DNA from: Fulvia fulva
Taxonomy: Eukaryota; Ascomycota; Dothideomycetes; Mycosphaerellales; Mycosphaerellaceae
DNA: 64,000 nt
NCBI RefSeq assembly: GCF_020509005.1
Contig: NC_063024.1
Span: forward strand, 1,550,001 to 1,614,000
Reading direction: 5' to 3'
Both the position numbers and the translations under genes were made by a program. Positions 35,001-46,217 of this stretch are shown here, in pieces. The notes under the pieces were generated by a model. That model saw only the letters and a list, made by a program, of their open reading frames with translations. It was not told the origin of the DNA and ran no database searches. Positions within the stretch are counted from its first letter, which is position 1, and each line of letters starts with the position of its first letter.

Positions 35001-36609
35001 TTGCAAGGGAGCAGACCTTGCAATTCTGGTGTTCAGAAGGAACAGGAATGGGATCTTTCTTGTCAGTGACTCTATGCAGGTTTCTTAGCAGTCCCTTGCC
35101 AAGGTGTGCACATCTTCTATGCCATAGCTCCCACTGATCTTCGGACTCAGTGTTAGCCATAGCGGTACCGTCACGTTCTTGAGAGAGTATGCCAGCATGC
35201 TGTGGCTCAAGAATTTCCGAGATCGAGTGGATAAACGGTACTCCTCCTCGAAGTTTGGTCTGGACAACGGGTTTACCAGACAAGGATTTTAGGGTGAAAC
35301 TGGGTGGTTGGACAGCAAACTGTTGGCTGAACTGATTCCACGAAACAAGACTAACTCCAAGGCCAGGAACAAACAGGACATTTTCTAAGACAATTTGCTT
35401 TCCAGAAGGACCACCCATTACTGCACTTCCCATATGTGTAGCTTGTAGATAGCCACCCCCAACCTTGATCCACTTCCTCTTTTGAAGAGGCTTCAGTGTC
35501 CTGAATAGTGAATCTTGGTCAGTCATATGTGATGATGCACAAGAGTCAAGCAACCACTCGGACGAGGGGTACTTGCCTTTGGCTTCCACAGTGGAATGGG
35601 CAACCTCATCAACATCATCATCTTCTGATGGTATCTCAGGGTCTGATGCGTCTTCCTGGGTCGCATGGGCCCTTGCAGGCTTACTAGAGGAGGCCTTTGG
35701 CTTGCGGCTCTCCTTCATCTGCTTTGCAAGGTCCGTCATCACCTTGAGGACATCACGAAGGTTTGGTGATGATGACCTCCTACGAGGTGGTGACGGTTGT
35801 CTCTTAGCAGGGTAGGTAACCCTAGCTAGTTTGTCCTTGTTCCTAACAGCCTGCTGAGCTGCAGAAAGGTGTGGGCACTTGCTCATAAAATGGTCACCAC
35901 CGCAGAGATGGCACGTGAGCTTGCCCTGGAAACCCTTCTTAGCAAACATGGCTGTCCCTTGATGAATCATTGATTCTTGCTTCTCCCTAAGGATTGCAAG
36001 AATGTCTTGTGGTGAGAGATTCACCTGGGCATCAATTGCATCGCGAATTGAGCCAAATGAGTCTGGCAGAGCTGCTAAGAGTTGCTGGATCTTTCTGTCC
36101 TCAGTCTTGATGTCTTGGAACTGAGGCGAGATTGAAACAGCCCTCCTTGCAATTGAGCTAAGCTCCTGCCAGGCATTATCTATAGACTGGTCTTCTGTCA
36201 TCACGAAATTGGTGTATTGCTGAAGCAAACTTCTTCCAGTAGCGAGAAGTCTTCTCTTATATTTAGCTTCAGCCCATTCCCACAACTCCTTCGTATGCCG
36301 GATCTCGTATGTCATCTCTTGGTCATCTGTCGACAGACAGATATACATCTCATACAGGGCCGTTGCATTGTGCCGTCTGTACGATGCCTTCCTTATCGCT
36401 TGATCCAAAGGAAGGGATGACTCCGATGATGTAGAGGGTGTCGCTATAGATGGGGTTGCAGCGGGAATGTCCGTGATGATGTCTTCGAGGACCCAGTCAA
36501 CCTGCTTTGATACCAGGTGTATTCTCATCAGCTTGAACCATGTTTCGTGGTTCTCTCTTGTCAGAAGAGGTGCTGCTCTCTTTCTTATAAACCCAGTCTC
36601 GTTCTCCAT
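32083..36609 (-). pseudogene. A1 gag-pol polyprotein, three in-frame TAG stops
   Basis: One frame of 1,509 codons from ATG 36607-36609 to the stop at 32083, broken only by TAG at 33691-33693, 32692-32694 and 32506-32508. Comparison with copy B shows Gln, Gln and Trp there, each one RIP-type change away. Domains in order: gag; a zinc knuckle near 35875-35913 with CX2CX3HX4C spacing (one residue shorter than usual); aspartic protease (LDSCASSH, about 35527-35555); integrase HHCC zinc site (about 34960-35100) and DDE core (first Asp near 34930, Glu near 34640); reverse transcriptase with VDD at 33085-33093 (THVDD in place of YVDD); RNase H (about 32100-32560). Apart from three codons it is intact, so it is recently active or still mobilisable in trans. 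Confidence 0.9.
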
Positions 36610-37097
36610 TTTTTGTAAGTTGAGGGACAGGTTGGCTGCCCTCAGGTAAAAGGATATATTCGGTCGTACGCGATCGGATCGAAATGGGATAAACCGAACG
36701 CGAGGTTGATAGCGGAGAGGATGGCTATCCGCCGGGAAGAGGAGGAAAGTCGGTCGGTAAGGATCGTGTTGGTGCTGAGACACTGTAGCGTAACTCTCTT
36801 AGCAGAGGGGGTTTCTAAGACACTGCGGCTCTCTCAGAATGAACAGTTAATCGATGCGAACGCGATGTCCGGAGAGCGACTCTTCTTAGTAAGCTCGCCC
36901 ACTTGTCTGAGGCATTGGCACAGGCTCCCTGACTCGGAGTCTAACAGTGCCTCACTAGGCTCTTTCACGTCTTATATGCACCTACAGCGCGGCTGTAGCT
37001 TCCTGTGCAATGCGGGTGCGGCCTCCAGTCTGCCTTCCTTTTGTTCTGAAGAGGAATAACTCCAATACGACTTTGTCGAGGGTGAAACACCGAGTTG

Positions 37098-37116
37098 CTA
37101 ACCCGGGCTCATAACC
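37098..37116 (-). promoter_or_regulatory. A1 primer-binding site, complementary to a Met-tRNA anticodon arm
   Basis: Directly next to the 5' LTR the plus strand reads GGGCTCATAACC. This is an anticodon stem-loop of a CAU (Met) tRNA, with loop CTCATAA and stem GGG/CC. The retrotransposon RNA therefore carries the complement. Drosophila copia is known to prime from a 5' half of initiator tRNA-Met, cut in the anticodon region. The same block occurs in copy B at 45717-45735 with one difference. Confidence 0.6.
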
Positions 37117-37351
37117 TGTTAAACAGGTACGAGTTGCGTAGCAGTAGAAGACGGCGGATCACACAAAAGACGAAGAAGGACCTAATAGGATAGCGTGTAT
37201 CTACATACAGTATCGCCGGTGTTGGTGTAGGTAGATGCTAGGTGTCCGGATGTTTGCCAGCCTATAGGGGCTGGCAAACCCTAGTCACGTGATCTATCAC
37301 ATGACACACCCACACCTACATGCTTGTCCTGCGGCCTGTATGTTCTCAACA
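37117..37351 (-). repeat. A1 5' LTR (type A, 235 bp)
   Basis: Differs from the 3' LTR at six sites. Identical to the duplicated LTR at 38940-39174. Confidence 0.92.
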
Positions 37352-38939
37352 ATATATAATAAAGCATAAGAGTTAAGTAACTACTTAGACTAGGGGTACT
37401 TACCTTTAGCTTCTATATTAGAATAGGCAACCTTATTAACATTATTATCTTCTGATAGTTTCTTAGAGTCTAATGCGTCTTCCTAGGTCGTATAGGCCCT
37501 TATAGGCTTCTTACTAGAGGAGGCCTTTAGCTTACGGCTCTCCTTTATCTACTTTATAAGGTCCGTTATTACCTTAAGGACATTACGAAGGTTTAGTAAT
37601 AACGACCTCCTACGAGGTAGTGACGGTTATCTCTTAGTAGGGTAGGTAACCCTAGCTAGTTTATCCTTGTTCCTAATAGCCTACTAAGCTATAGAAAGGT
37701 GTGGGCACTTGCTCATAAAATAGTTACTACCGTAGAGATAGTACGTAAGCTTACCCTAGAAACCCTTCTTAGCGAACATAGCTATCCCTTAATAAATTAT
37801 TGATTCTTGCTTTTCCCTAAGAATTGTAAGAATGTCTTATAGTAAGAGATTTACCTAGGCATCAATTATATCGCGAATTGAGCTAAATGAGTCTAGTAGA
37901 GCTACTAAGAGTTACTAGATCTTTCTGTCCTTAGTCTTAATGTCTTAGAACTAAGGCGAGATTGAAACAGCCCTCCTTATAATTAAGCTAAGCTCCTACT
38001 AGGCGTTATCTATTGACTAGTCCTCTATTATCACGAAATGAGGATATTGCTGAAGCAAACTTCTTCTAGTAGCGAGAAGTCCTCTCTTATATTTAGCTTT
38101 AGCCTATTCCTATAACTCCTTTATATACCGGATCTCGTATATTATCTCTTAGTCATCTGTCGATAGACAGATATACATCTTATATAGGGCCGTTACATTG
38201 TGCCGTCTATATAATACCTTCCTTATCGCTTGATCTAAAGGAAGGAATAACTCCGATAATATAGAGGGTGTCGCTATAGATAGGGTTATAGCGGAAATGT
38301 CCGTAATAATGTCTTCGAGGACCTAGTCAACCTGCTTTAATACTAGGTGTATTCTTATTAGCTTAAACTATGTTTCGTAGTTCTCTCTTATTAGAAGAGG
38401 TGCTACTCTCTTTCTTATAAACCTAGTCTCGTTCTCTATTTTTTGTAAGTTAAGGGACAGGTTGGCTACCCTTAGGTAAAAAGATATATTCGGTCGTACG
38501 CGATCGGATCGAAATGGCATAAAACGAACGCGAGGTTAATAGCGGAGAGGATAGCTATCCGCCGGGAAGGGGAGGAAGTCGAAGGATCGTATTAGTACTA
38601 AGACACTATAGCGTAACTCTCTTAGTAGAGGGGGTTTTTAAGACACTACGGCTCTCTTGGAATAAATAGTTAGTCGATACGAACGCGATGTCCGGAGAGC
38701 GACTCTTCTTAGTAAGCTCGCCTACTTGTCTAAGGTATTAGTATAGGCTCCCTGACTCGGAGTCTAATAGTGCCTTACTAGGCTCTTTTACGTCTTATAT
38801 ACACCTATAGCACGGCTATAGCTTCCTATATAAGGCGGGTACGGCCTCTAGTCTGCCTTCCGTTTGTTCTGAAGAGGAATAACTCCAATACGACTTTGTC
38901 GAGGGTGAAACACCGAGTTGCTAACCCGGGCTCATAACC

Positions 38940-39174
38940 TGTTAAACAGGTACGAGTTGCGTAGCAGTAGAAGACGGCGGATCACACAAAAGACGAAGAA
39001 GGACCTAATAGGATAGCGTGTATCTACATACAGTATCGCCGGTGTTGGTGTAGGTAGATGCTAGGTGTCCGGATGTTTGCCAGCCTATAGGGGCTGGCAA
39101 ACCCTAGTCACGTGATCTATCACATGACACACCCACACCTACATGCTTGTCCTGCGGCCTGTATGTTCTCAACA
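38940..39174 (-). repeat. Duplicated A1 5' LTR
   Basis: Same sequence as 37117-37351, followed by the same ATATA and A0 gag sequence. Part of the 1,823-bp duplication, not a separate insertion. Confidence 0.9.
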
Positions 39175-40762
39175 ATATATAATAAAGCATAAGAGTTAAG
39201 TAACTACTTAGACTAGGGGTACTTACCTTTAGCTTCTATATTAGAATAGGCAACCTTATTAACATTATTATCTTCTGATAGTTTCTTAGAGTCTAATGCG
39301 TCTTCCTAGGTCGTATAGGCCCTTATAGGCTTCTTACTAGAGGAGGCCTTTAGCTTACGGCTCTCCTTTATCTACTTTATAAGGTCCGTTATTACCTTAA
39401 GGACATTACGAAGGTTTAGTAATAACGACCTCCTACGAGGTAGTGACGGTTATCTCTTAGTAGGGTAGGTAACCCTAGCTAGTTTATCCTTGTTCCTAAT
39501 AGCCTACTAAGCTATAGAAAGGTGTGGGCACTTGCTCATAAAATAGTTACTACCGTAGAGATAGTACGTAAGCTTACCCTAGAAACCCTTCTTAGCGAAC
39601 ATAGCTATCCCTTAATAAATTATTGATTCTTGCTTTTCCCTAAGAATTGTAAGAATGTCTTATAGTAAGAGATTTACCTAGGCATCAATTATATCGCGAA
39701 TTGAGCTAAATGAGTCTAGTAGAGCTACTAAGAGTTACTAGATCTTTCTGTCCTTAGTCTTAATGTCTTAGAACTAAGGCGAGATTGAAACAGCCCTCCT
39801 TATAATTAAGCTAAGCTCCTACTAGGCGTTATCTATTGACTAGTCCTCTATTATCACGAAATGAGGATATTGCTGAAGCAAACTTCTTCTAGTAGCGAGA
39901 AGTCCTCTCTTATATTTAGCTTTAGCCTATTCCTATAACTCCTTTATATACCGGATCTCGTATATTATCTCTTAGTCATCTGTCGATAGACAGATATACA
40001 TCTTATATAGGGCCGTTACATTGTGCCGTCTATATAATACCTTCCTTATCGCTTGATCTAAAGGAAGGAATAACTCCGATAATATAGAGGGTGTCGCTAT
40101 AGATAGGGTTATAGCGGAAATGTCCGTAATAATGTCTTCGAGGACCTAGTCAACCTGCTTTAATACTAGGTGTATTCTTATTAGCTTAAACTATGTTTCG
40201 TAGTTCTCTCTTATTAGAAGAGGTGCTACTCTCTTTCTTATAAACCTAGTCTCGTTCTCTATTTTTTGTAAGTTAAGGGACAGGTTGGCTACCCTTAGGT
40301 AAAAAGATATATTCGGTCGTACGCGATCGGATCGAAATGGCATAAAACGAACGCGAGGTTAATAGCGGAGAGGATAGCTATCCGCCGGGAAGGGGAGGAA
40401 GTCGAAGGATCGTATTAGTACTAAGACACTATAGCGTAACTCTCTTAGTAGAGGGGGTTTTTAAGACACTACGGCTCTCTTGGAATAAATAGTTAGTCGA
40501 TACGAACGCGATGTCCGGAGAGCGACTCTTCTTAGTAAGCTCGCCTACTTGTCTAAGGTATTAGTATAGGCTCCCTGACTCGGAGTCTAATAGTGCCTTA
40601 CTAGGCTCTTTTACGTCTTATATACACCTATAGCACGGCTATAGCTTCCTATATAAGGCGGGTACGGCCTCTAGTCTGCCTTCCGTTTGTTCTAAAGAGA
40701 AATTACTCTAATACGACTTTATCGAGGGTGAAATACCGAGTTACTAACCCGGGCTTATAACC

Positions 40763-40996
40763 TATTAAATAGGTACGTATTACGTAGTAGTAGAAGACGG
40801 CGGATTATACGAAAGACGAAGAAGGACCTAATAGGATAGCGTGTATCTATATATAGTATCCCTAGTATTAGTATAGGTAGATACTAGGTGTCCAGATGTT
40901 TACTAGCCTATAGGCTAGTAAACCCTAGTTACGTAATCTAGTTATATAACATACCTATACCTATATACTTGACCTACGGCCTATATATTCTTAATA
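40763..40996 (-). repeat. A0 5' LTR (RIPped, type A)
   Basis: RIPped match to the A1 LTR. It ends at 40996 and is followed by TATAC, matching the sequence before 18143. Confidence 0.85.
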
Positions 40997-41001
40997 TATA
41001 C

Positions 41002-41040
41002 TATTAACTAGCGATAAGTTACTATATATAGATAAATAGA
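41002..41040 (+). repeat. Type-B LTR, continuation fragment
   Basis: Approximately continues the LTR broken at 18142 (TTAAC-TAGCGATA then CTATATATAGATA against TAACACCGGCGATACTGTATGTAGATA), with a small insertion. It is then cut by the 3' tail of the minus-strand LINE. Confidence 0.5.
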
Positions 41041-44000
41041 TATTGTTTATTAAGCTATTATAGTACCTCCTAGCCTATATAGCTATTCTACGTACTTCTA
41101 TCTTACGAAGGGGAAACCGCTCGCGATAAAAACCCCTCTCCTCTCCTATACTACTATTGTCCGTTATTTACCTTCCCGCTTTCCTTATAGAGGGTGTACT
41201 AGTATTATAGGCCTACCCTAATAACTACCTTGTCTACATCCCCTTAGTCTCCCTCCTCTTCTCTATCTACTCCTCCGTCTCGTTCGCTAGTTTAAACTAG
41301 GTAAGGTATCCTTGTCTTAGGACCTAACGTACTATCCTCTATACGTCGCTCTTATACGTAACGATCGACTAGTAGTCGCGTCTAGCTACTCTCGCTCTCT
41401 ATATACTCCGCCCTTCTACCTACTATAGGTACCGTACGACTATATATTCCGGGTTCTACGACGGGTAGCTATACTCGTACGCTAGGTTATCTATATCTAG
41501 GACGTTCCTCCTATATAAGTAAGCCCTAAGCCCGAGATATTCGGACCGGATATAGATTCTTACGCTTACTTCTGCCCTTATAAGGTCGCGGTATAGGAGG
41601 TAGTTATGTCTCTAGAAGGTTCGTAGGGCTAGGGGGCCTATTCTTGCTAGCGGGTTACTATTCTATTCCTGTTCCTATAGGCAGCCGGCTACCTACTCTA
41701 CGAGGCTCTAGGACTTTCCCTTACTCCCCTTCTTTTCCCGGGTTCTTCGTTCCTCCTCCTCCCTCGCTAGCTACTCCGGCGTTCCTTATACTTTCCTAAA
41801 AACCTATAAGTCGTCCCGCTTCTAACTCCTCCTTACGTACGGTCCTATATATAGCCGGCTATATCTCTATACGATTCGTACTGTCTTATCGTAGATAGTT
41901 TGCTATACTAGGTACTCTATCGTCTTTGCCGTATATTAGATCCTTATCCCTTAGATATAGTAACGGATAGATAGTGTCCCGGTCTCTATCTCGGCTACTC
42001 TCGTCGGTATAGTCTTATACGCTCCGAGAATTCTCCTTAAGTTACCTGCTTAGGTTCGATTAAGAGGCTATTCGATCCGTCGCGGTACTAGCTTATCGAC
42101 TCCTCCCGTACCCTAGATTTATACCCTATAAAGTATCGCTAGTCGAACGATTACTTTATACATTATTCTTACTTTATCGAAGGTCGCCCCCTACGTTGAC
42201 TTAGTAAGACGTGTTATTAATGCCTCGTTTACTTATGCCCTGTTCTAGGCCTTCTTAATCTATAGGTTCTAGCTTAGCTTCGGGTCTAGCTAGATTCCTA
42301 GTACTTAGAGTTCGGGGGAGGGCTTGGTCTCGTATCCCTAGATTATTATAGTTGCCTATATATTGTAGTAGGTCCTCGCTTTACTAAAGTAGATTAGCTA
42401 GTATTTCTCTAGGGCAAAACGGACGCCGTAGTATCTAGCCTAGTCCTCGTATACTCTATATCTCTCCGTAAGTAGTCTATAGTTTTCCTCCGTTATTGCG
42501 GACTAGGCTAGGATGTTTATATCGTCTACGAAGCCTAACGCCGAAGTCTAAGGGGACGTTAGTAAGGGGATAAGGTCAGCTATAAAGATTAGGAATAGGA
42601 TCGGGGATAGCGTAGATCCTTAGGGGATTCCGGTCTCTACGTATACCCTTTCGGATTTATACCTCCCGAGGACTATTCTCGTAGTCCTCTCTTTAAGGAA
42701 GGAGTATATAAATTTCGTGGCCTATACGGGGACTCCCTTCTATCGGAGTATATAGAGTAGTCTTTCGTAGGAGACGTTATCGAATACTCCGGAGATGTCT
42801 AGAGAGAGTAGCGATACTATTCTATTCCGTCTATAGTACTAGAGGGTTTAGATCTATTCGGTTATTAGTTCTATTACCGTAAGGGTTAAGCGGTTACTTC
42901 TCCCTCCTATCTATGTCTCCGGGAGGATATTGTTCTCCTCGACTCGTTTTGTAAGTCTCTAGGCTACTACCTTCTCTAGGATCTTCCCTACTATATTTAG
43001 GAGCGTAATCGGTCTATATAACTTGAGTCTATTATAGTCTTCCTTCTATAGCTTCCGGATAACTACTATTAGGGAGTCTCTATACGGCTTCGGATAGTAG
43101 CCTTTCCGTAGACAAATAGTAAAGAGCTTAGCTAGGCTCGGGGCGATTTCCTCTTTCTATTCCTTTAGTAGGAGGTTTAGGATTTTGTCGGGCCCTAGGA
43201 CCTTTCTTCCCTTAAGCTGTCCTATTACGGCCTTAACCTCGCCTAGCTAGACTGTCTAGTATATATCTAGTAGTTCCGGGTACGACGTACCTACTATATC
43301 CGTTAGGTCCGCGTCGACTTGTATTAAGAAGAAGTAGTCCGTAAACGCCTTCGCTTTTGCCTCCGGCGTTAACCTTAGCGTCCCCGTTATATCGACTATA
43401 GGCGGGAAGTAAGGCGTCTTCTCTATCCCTCCGGCTCTCGCCTACCTCGCTAGTCGTTATATCTAGTTAGGATTCTCTATTACGAGCCCGACCGTCGTTC
43501 TCTAGTCTAGCTATTTGTCCCGACGTATCTAGGCTTTCTTAGCTTAGCTAGCTCTTTAGTATACGTCCTATATTGCTTATATATACTCCTTCGTCTACTC
43601 TCGTCTAGCCCTCCTCGCCTCCTTTACCCTTTCCGCGTATGCCGGGGTCTAGAATAGCTTCTATCTTTAAGAAGGTCGAATATAGGGTATATACCGACGA
43701 GCTATCTCCTATACGACTATCGTTATCCGTTCGGCTTCTTTGTCGAGCTCGGCTTCTTATTCTACTTCTATTCCCGTTCTAGTCCCGTATTTGCTCTATT
43801 ATTGTATAGTCGTGCCGCTAGTTCGTCTCGGATTTCCTCCTACGGGGCCTTCTTCTAGTTTAGGCGTAGCTCCGCTATAGGTTCCTCCTCGACTCCTACC
43901 TCGATTATTATCTAGATCGGGATATAGTCTAATCCTACTTTAAGCGAGAGGTTCGGGCGGTACTTATCTAGTCTCGTTACTAGCTCTCTTAAGAGGAAGT

Positions 44001-44399
44001 ATAGGTCGATCGTACTTACGCTTAATCTCGCCTTCTACGTCTCTATACCCTTTACGGTCGCTAGTTCTATATCGCGGCTCGCGGTAATTTCTAGTAACTT
44101 GCCTCCTAGGTATACGTATAGGGGGGGTGAAGTCTAGACCCTATTACGGGTAGTAAAGGTTAAAGTCACCTACTAGGACTTAGTATAATACCCTTATTCG
44201 AGTATCTAGTCTAGCGTAGCTAGGGTTCCTAGGTCTCTACTCGTTCGTCCTTATAGGGGAGGGTTATAGACGTTATAGATTCGGACGGTTCCCTAGCCTA
44301 TTACTATTTCGATTGTCGTTATGTCCCCCTAGTAGCCCTCCGGCTATAGTATGACCTTCTATACTTCTATACTAATAGCCTTACTTACGTAGTATAGAC

Positions 44400-44717
44400 A
44401 ACTAACTACCCTAGTAAGTAAGGGCGCGCTTAGTAACCTTGAGATAGCTTACGCGTAGGTATATATACTTGTCGGTCCGCGGGCCGTAAAGTATATATAG
44501 TGATCTTGAAAAAAAGATAATAAATCTGAAATTTTCAGATTCCCGTATCTTCGCCTTATAGAGAGATTCCTCGTAAATCCTTAGCTTCCTACTAAGGTCG
44601 CCTCCTAACTATATATATCTTAGTAGTACCCCTATACACCCCTACTACGTAATCAATCGTTAAAGGTTAACGAGATTCGACGCGCAAATTTCAGGGTCTA
44701 AAGGGGCCCTTAGCTCG
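44400..44717 (-). repeat. Uncharacterised 320-bp dispersed repeat 'X', copy 1
   Basis: Noncoding block present again, in the opposite orientation, at 51730-51963 plus 57105-57213. Features are a near-palindrome AATCTGAAATTTTCAGATT at its centre and terminal segments sharing AAGGGC. It interrupts a LINE reading frame, so it behaves as a small insertion, perhaps a MITE. Edges are approximate. Confidence 0.55.
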
Positions 44718-45498
44718 TTAATAGTAGGTATATATTCTTAGGGTATATCCTATGCCCCTACCGATTACCGTATAGTATCGTTAGTCGTTATAGGTTACCG
44801 GTTTACTTATATATAGGTTAGTCTAAGGTTTCTCTAGCGCTACGACATAGTGCTTTTAGTAGTCGAGTTCCTATAGGACGTAGAGCTAGACCTTATCTTT
44901 ACTTTTATTAACGTTATACTATATAATAGTAAGGTTGCCCTATACTACTATTACGGGCTAGCTAGGATAATGTCTATAGGGGTGCTCCGGGCTTAGGTAG
45001 TGCCTACGGTTATCGTATCTTCCTCTTAGGTTAGTAGGCCTTCGGCCGGTATAGGTATTCTAAAAATCCGTATCTATCCTATCCTATTTACTACTCTATT
45101 TAGCCCCCTTAGCCGTCCTAGCGGCAGGTACGTACTCGGTAGGGTGCCCCTTCTAGCCTCCTCCGTTCTCTTTCTTTTTACCGCCTTAAAGCCGTTATAT
45201 TAAGCGCTACCTTACTACGGGGTAGGGTATCTCGCTAGGGTCGTTATTCGTACTTAGTTAGCCTTCCCTTTTACGGCGATCCGGGTTAGGCATTAGCTCG
45301 AGTACGCCGGGTGTTTCCGGCTATAGCACGCGTACCTTACTTCTTCTCGTAGGCATTACTTTCCCTAGTATAGGCCTACGTAGTATAGGTACTTCGGGGT
45401 CTTCTCCGTATATTTCGGGGCGATATGTCCGTACTATTAGTAGTTAAAGCATTAGAGTACTCTATAGCTACTCTAGTAGATTTCCGTATTAAGACGTT

Positions 45499-45716
45499 TG
45501 TTGAGAATATGCAGGTCATAGGGTCAACATTAGGTGCTTAGGGGGATTAGTAATCAGGGCTTGCTGGTCAAGTCCTGAGTACAGCTGTCCCTCCTGAAAC
45601 ACCTACACTAACACCGGCGATACTGTATGTAGATACACGCTATCCTATTGGGTCCTTCTTCGTCTTTCGTGTGATCCGCCGTCTTCCACTGCTGCGCAAC
45701 TCGTACCTGTTTAACA
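45499..45716 (+). repeat. B 5' LTR (type B, 218 bp)
   Basis: Starts TGTTGAGAATATGCAGG and ends CCTGTTTAACA. The second half matches type A; the first half does not. Confidence 0.92.
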
Positions 45717-45735
45717 GGTTATGAGCCCGAGTTAG
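45717..45735 (+). promoter_or_regulatory. B primer-binding site (anticodon-arm type)
   Basis: GGTTATGAGCCCGAGTTAGC begins directly after the LTR and is complementary to GGGCTCATAACC, a Met-tRNA anticodon stem-loop, as in A1. Confidence 0.58.
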
Positions 45736-46217
45736 CAACTCGGTGTTTCACCCTCGACAAAGTCGTATTGGAGTTATTCCTCTTTAGAACAAAAGGAAGG
45801 CAGACTGGAGGCCGCACCCGCCTTGCACAGGAAGCTACAGCCGTGCTGTAGGTGTATATAAGACGTGAAAGAGCCTAGTGAGGCACTGTCAGACTCCGAG
45901 TCAGGGAGCCTGTGCCAATACCTTAGACAAGTGGGCGAGCTTACTGAGAAGAGTCGCTCTCCGGACATCGCGTTCGCATCGACTAACTGTTCATTCTGAG
46001 AGAGCCGCAGTGTCTCAGAAACCCCCTCTACTGAGAGAGTTACGCTACAGTGTCTCAGCACCAACACGATCCTTCGACTTTCCTCCCCTTCCCGGCGGAT
46101 AGCCATCCTCTCCGCCATCAACCTCGCGTTCGTTTTATCCCATTTCGATCCGATCGCGTACGACCGAATACATCCTTTTACCTGAGGGCAGCCAACCTGT
46201 CCCTCAACTTACAAAAA

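Larger units (their letters stand above)
31813..37351 (-). mobile_element. Copia element A1, young full-length Ty1/copia retrotransposon
   Basis: A complete 5,539-bp element with 235-bp LTRs (31813-32047 and 37117-37351), TG...CA ends and a 5-bp target duplication ATATA (31808-31812, 37352-37356). It is inserted, in the same orientation, into the gag region of the older relative A0. Gene order gag-protease-integrase-RT-RNase H places it in Ty1/copia. A purine-rich GAGTGGGAG tract lies against the 3' LTR and a half-tRNA-type primer site against the 5' LTR. The LTRs differ at six positions, all transitions and five of six in CpA/TpG context, so most divergence is RIP and not age. Confidence 0.93.
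37042..40687. repeat. Tandem duplication, two 1,823-bp units (junction near 38864)
   Basis: Each unit contains un-RIPped A1 leader end, a 235-bp A1 LTR, the ATATA target duplication and about 1.5 kb of RIPped A0 gag. The LTR repeats at 37117 and 38940, exactly 1,823 bp apart, and the blocks I compared (LTR and gag segments) are identical. The junction lies in TTTGTTCT, shared by the RIPped leader of A0 and the un-RIPped leader of A1. This is the product expected of unequal recombination between the two leaders after A1 inserted. Confidence 0.88.
18143..40996 (-). mobile_element. Copia element A0 (RIPped, split by nested insertions)
   Basis: An old Ty1/copia element in minus orientation, bounded by LTRs 18143-18376 and 40763-40996 and flanked by TATAC at 18138-18142 and 40997-41001. 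Its own sequence is 18143-19631, 24639-24707, 29649-31812 and 37357-40996; the last piece contains one extra 1,823-bp duplication copy. Summed without duplicated target sites and the extra copy this is 5,539 bp, the same length as the young copy A1. Its gag-pol reading frame is destroyed by CpA-to-TpA changes throughout. Interruptions: two LINEs, copia A1 and the tandem duplication. Confidence 0.87.

Noticed and set aside
33855..36649. Many plus-strand frames across copia A1
   Set aside because: All are antisense to the gag-pol frame, which has full copia domain order.
37098..37116. tRNA-like GGGCTCATAACC treated as a tRNA gene
   Set aside because: There is no acceptor stem, D-arm or T-arm around it, and it sits exactly at the LTR edge, so a primer-binding site explains it better.
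37117..39174. Two independent copia insertions at 37117 and 38940
   Set aside because: Both LTRs are followed by the same ATATA and the same RIPped gag with the same exact period; one insertion plus tandem duplication is simpler.
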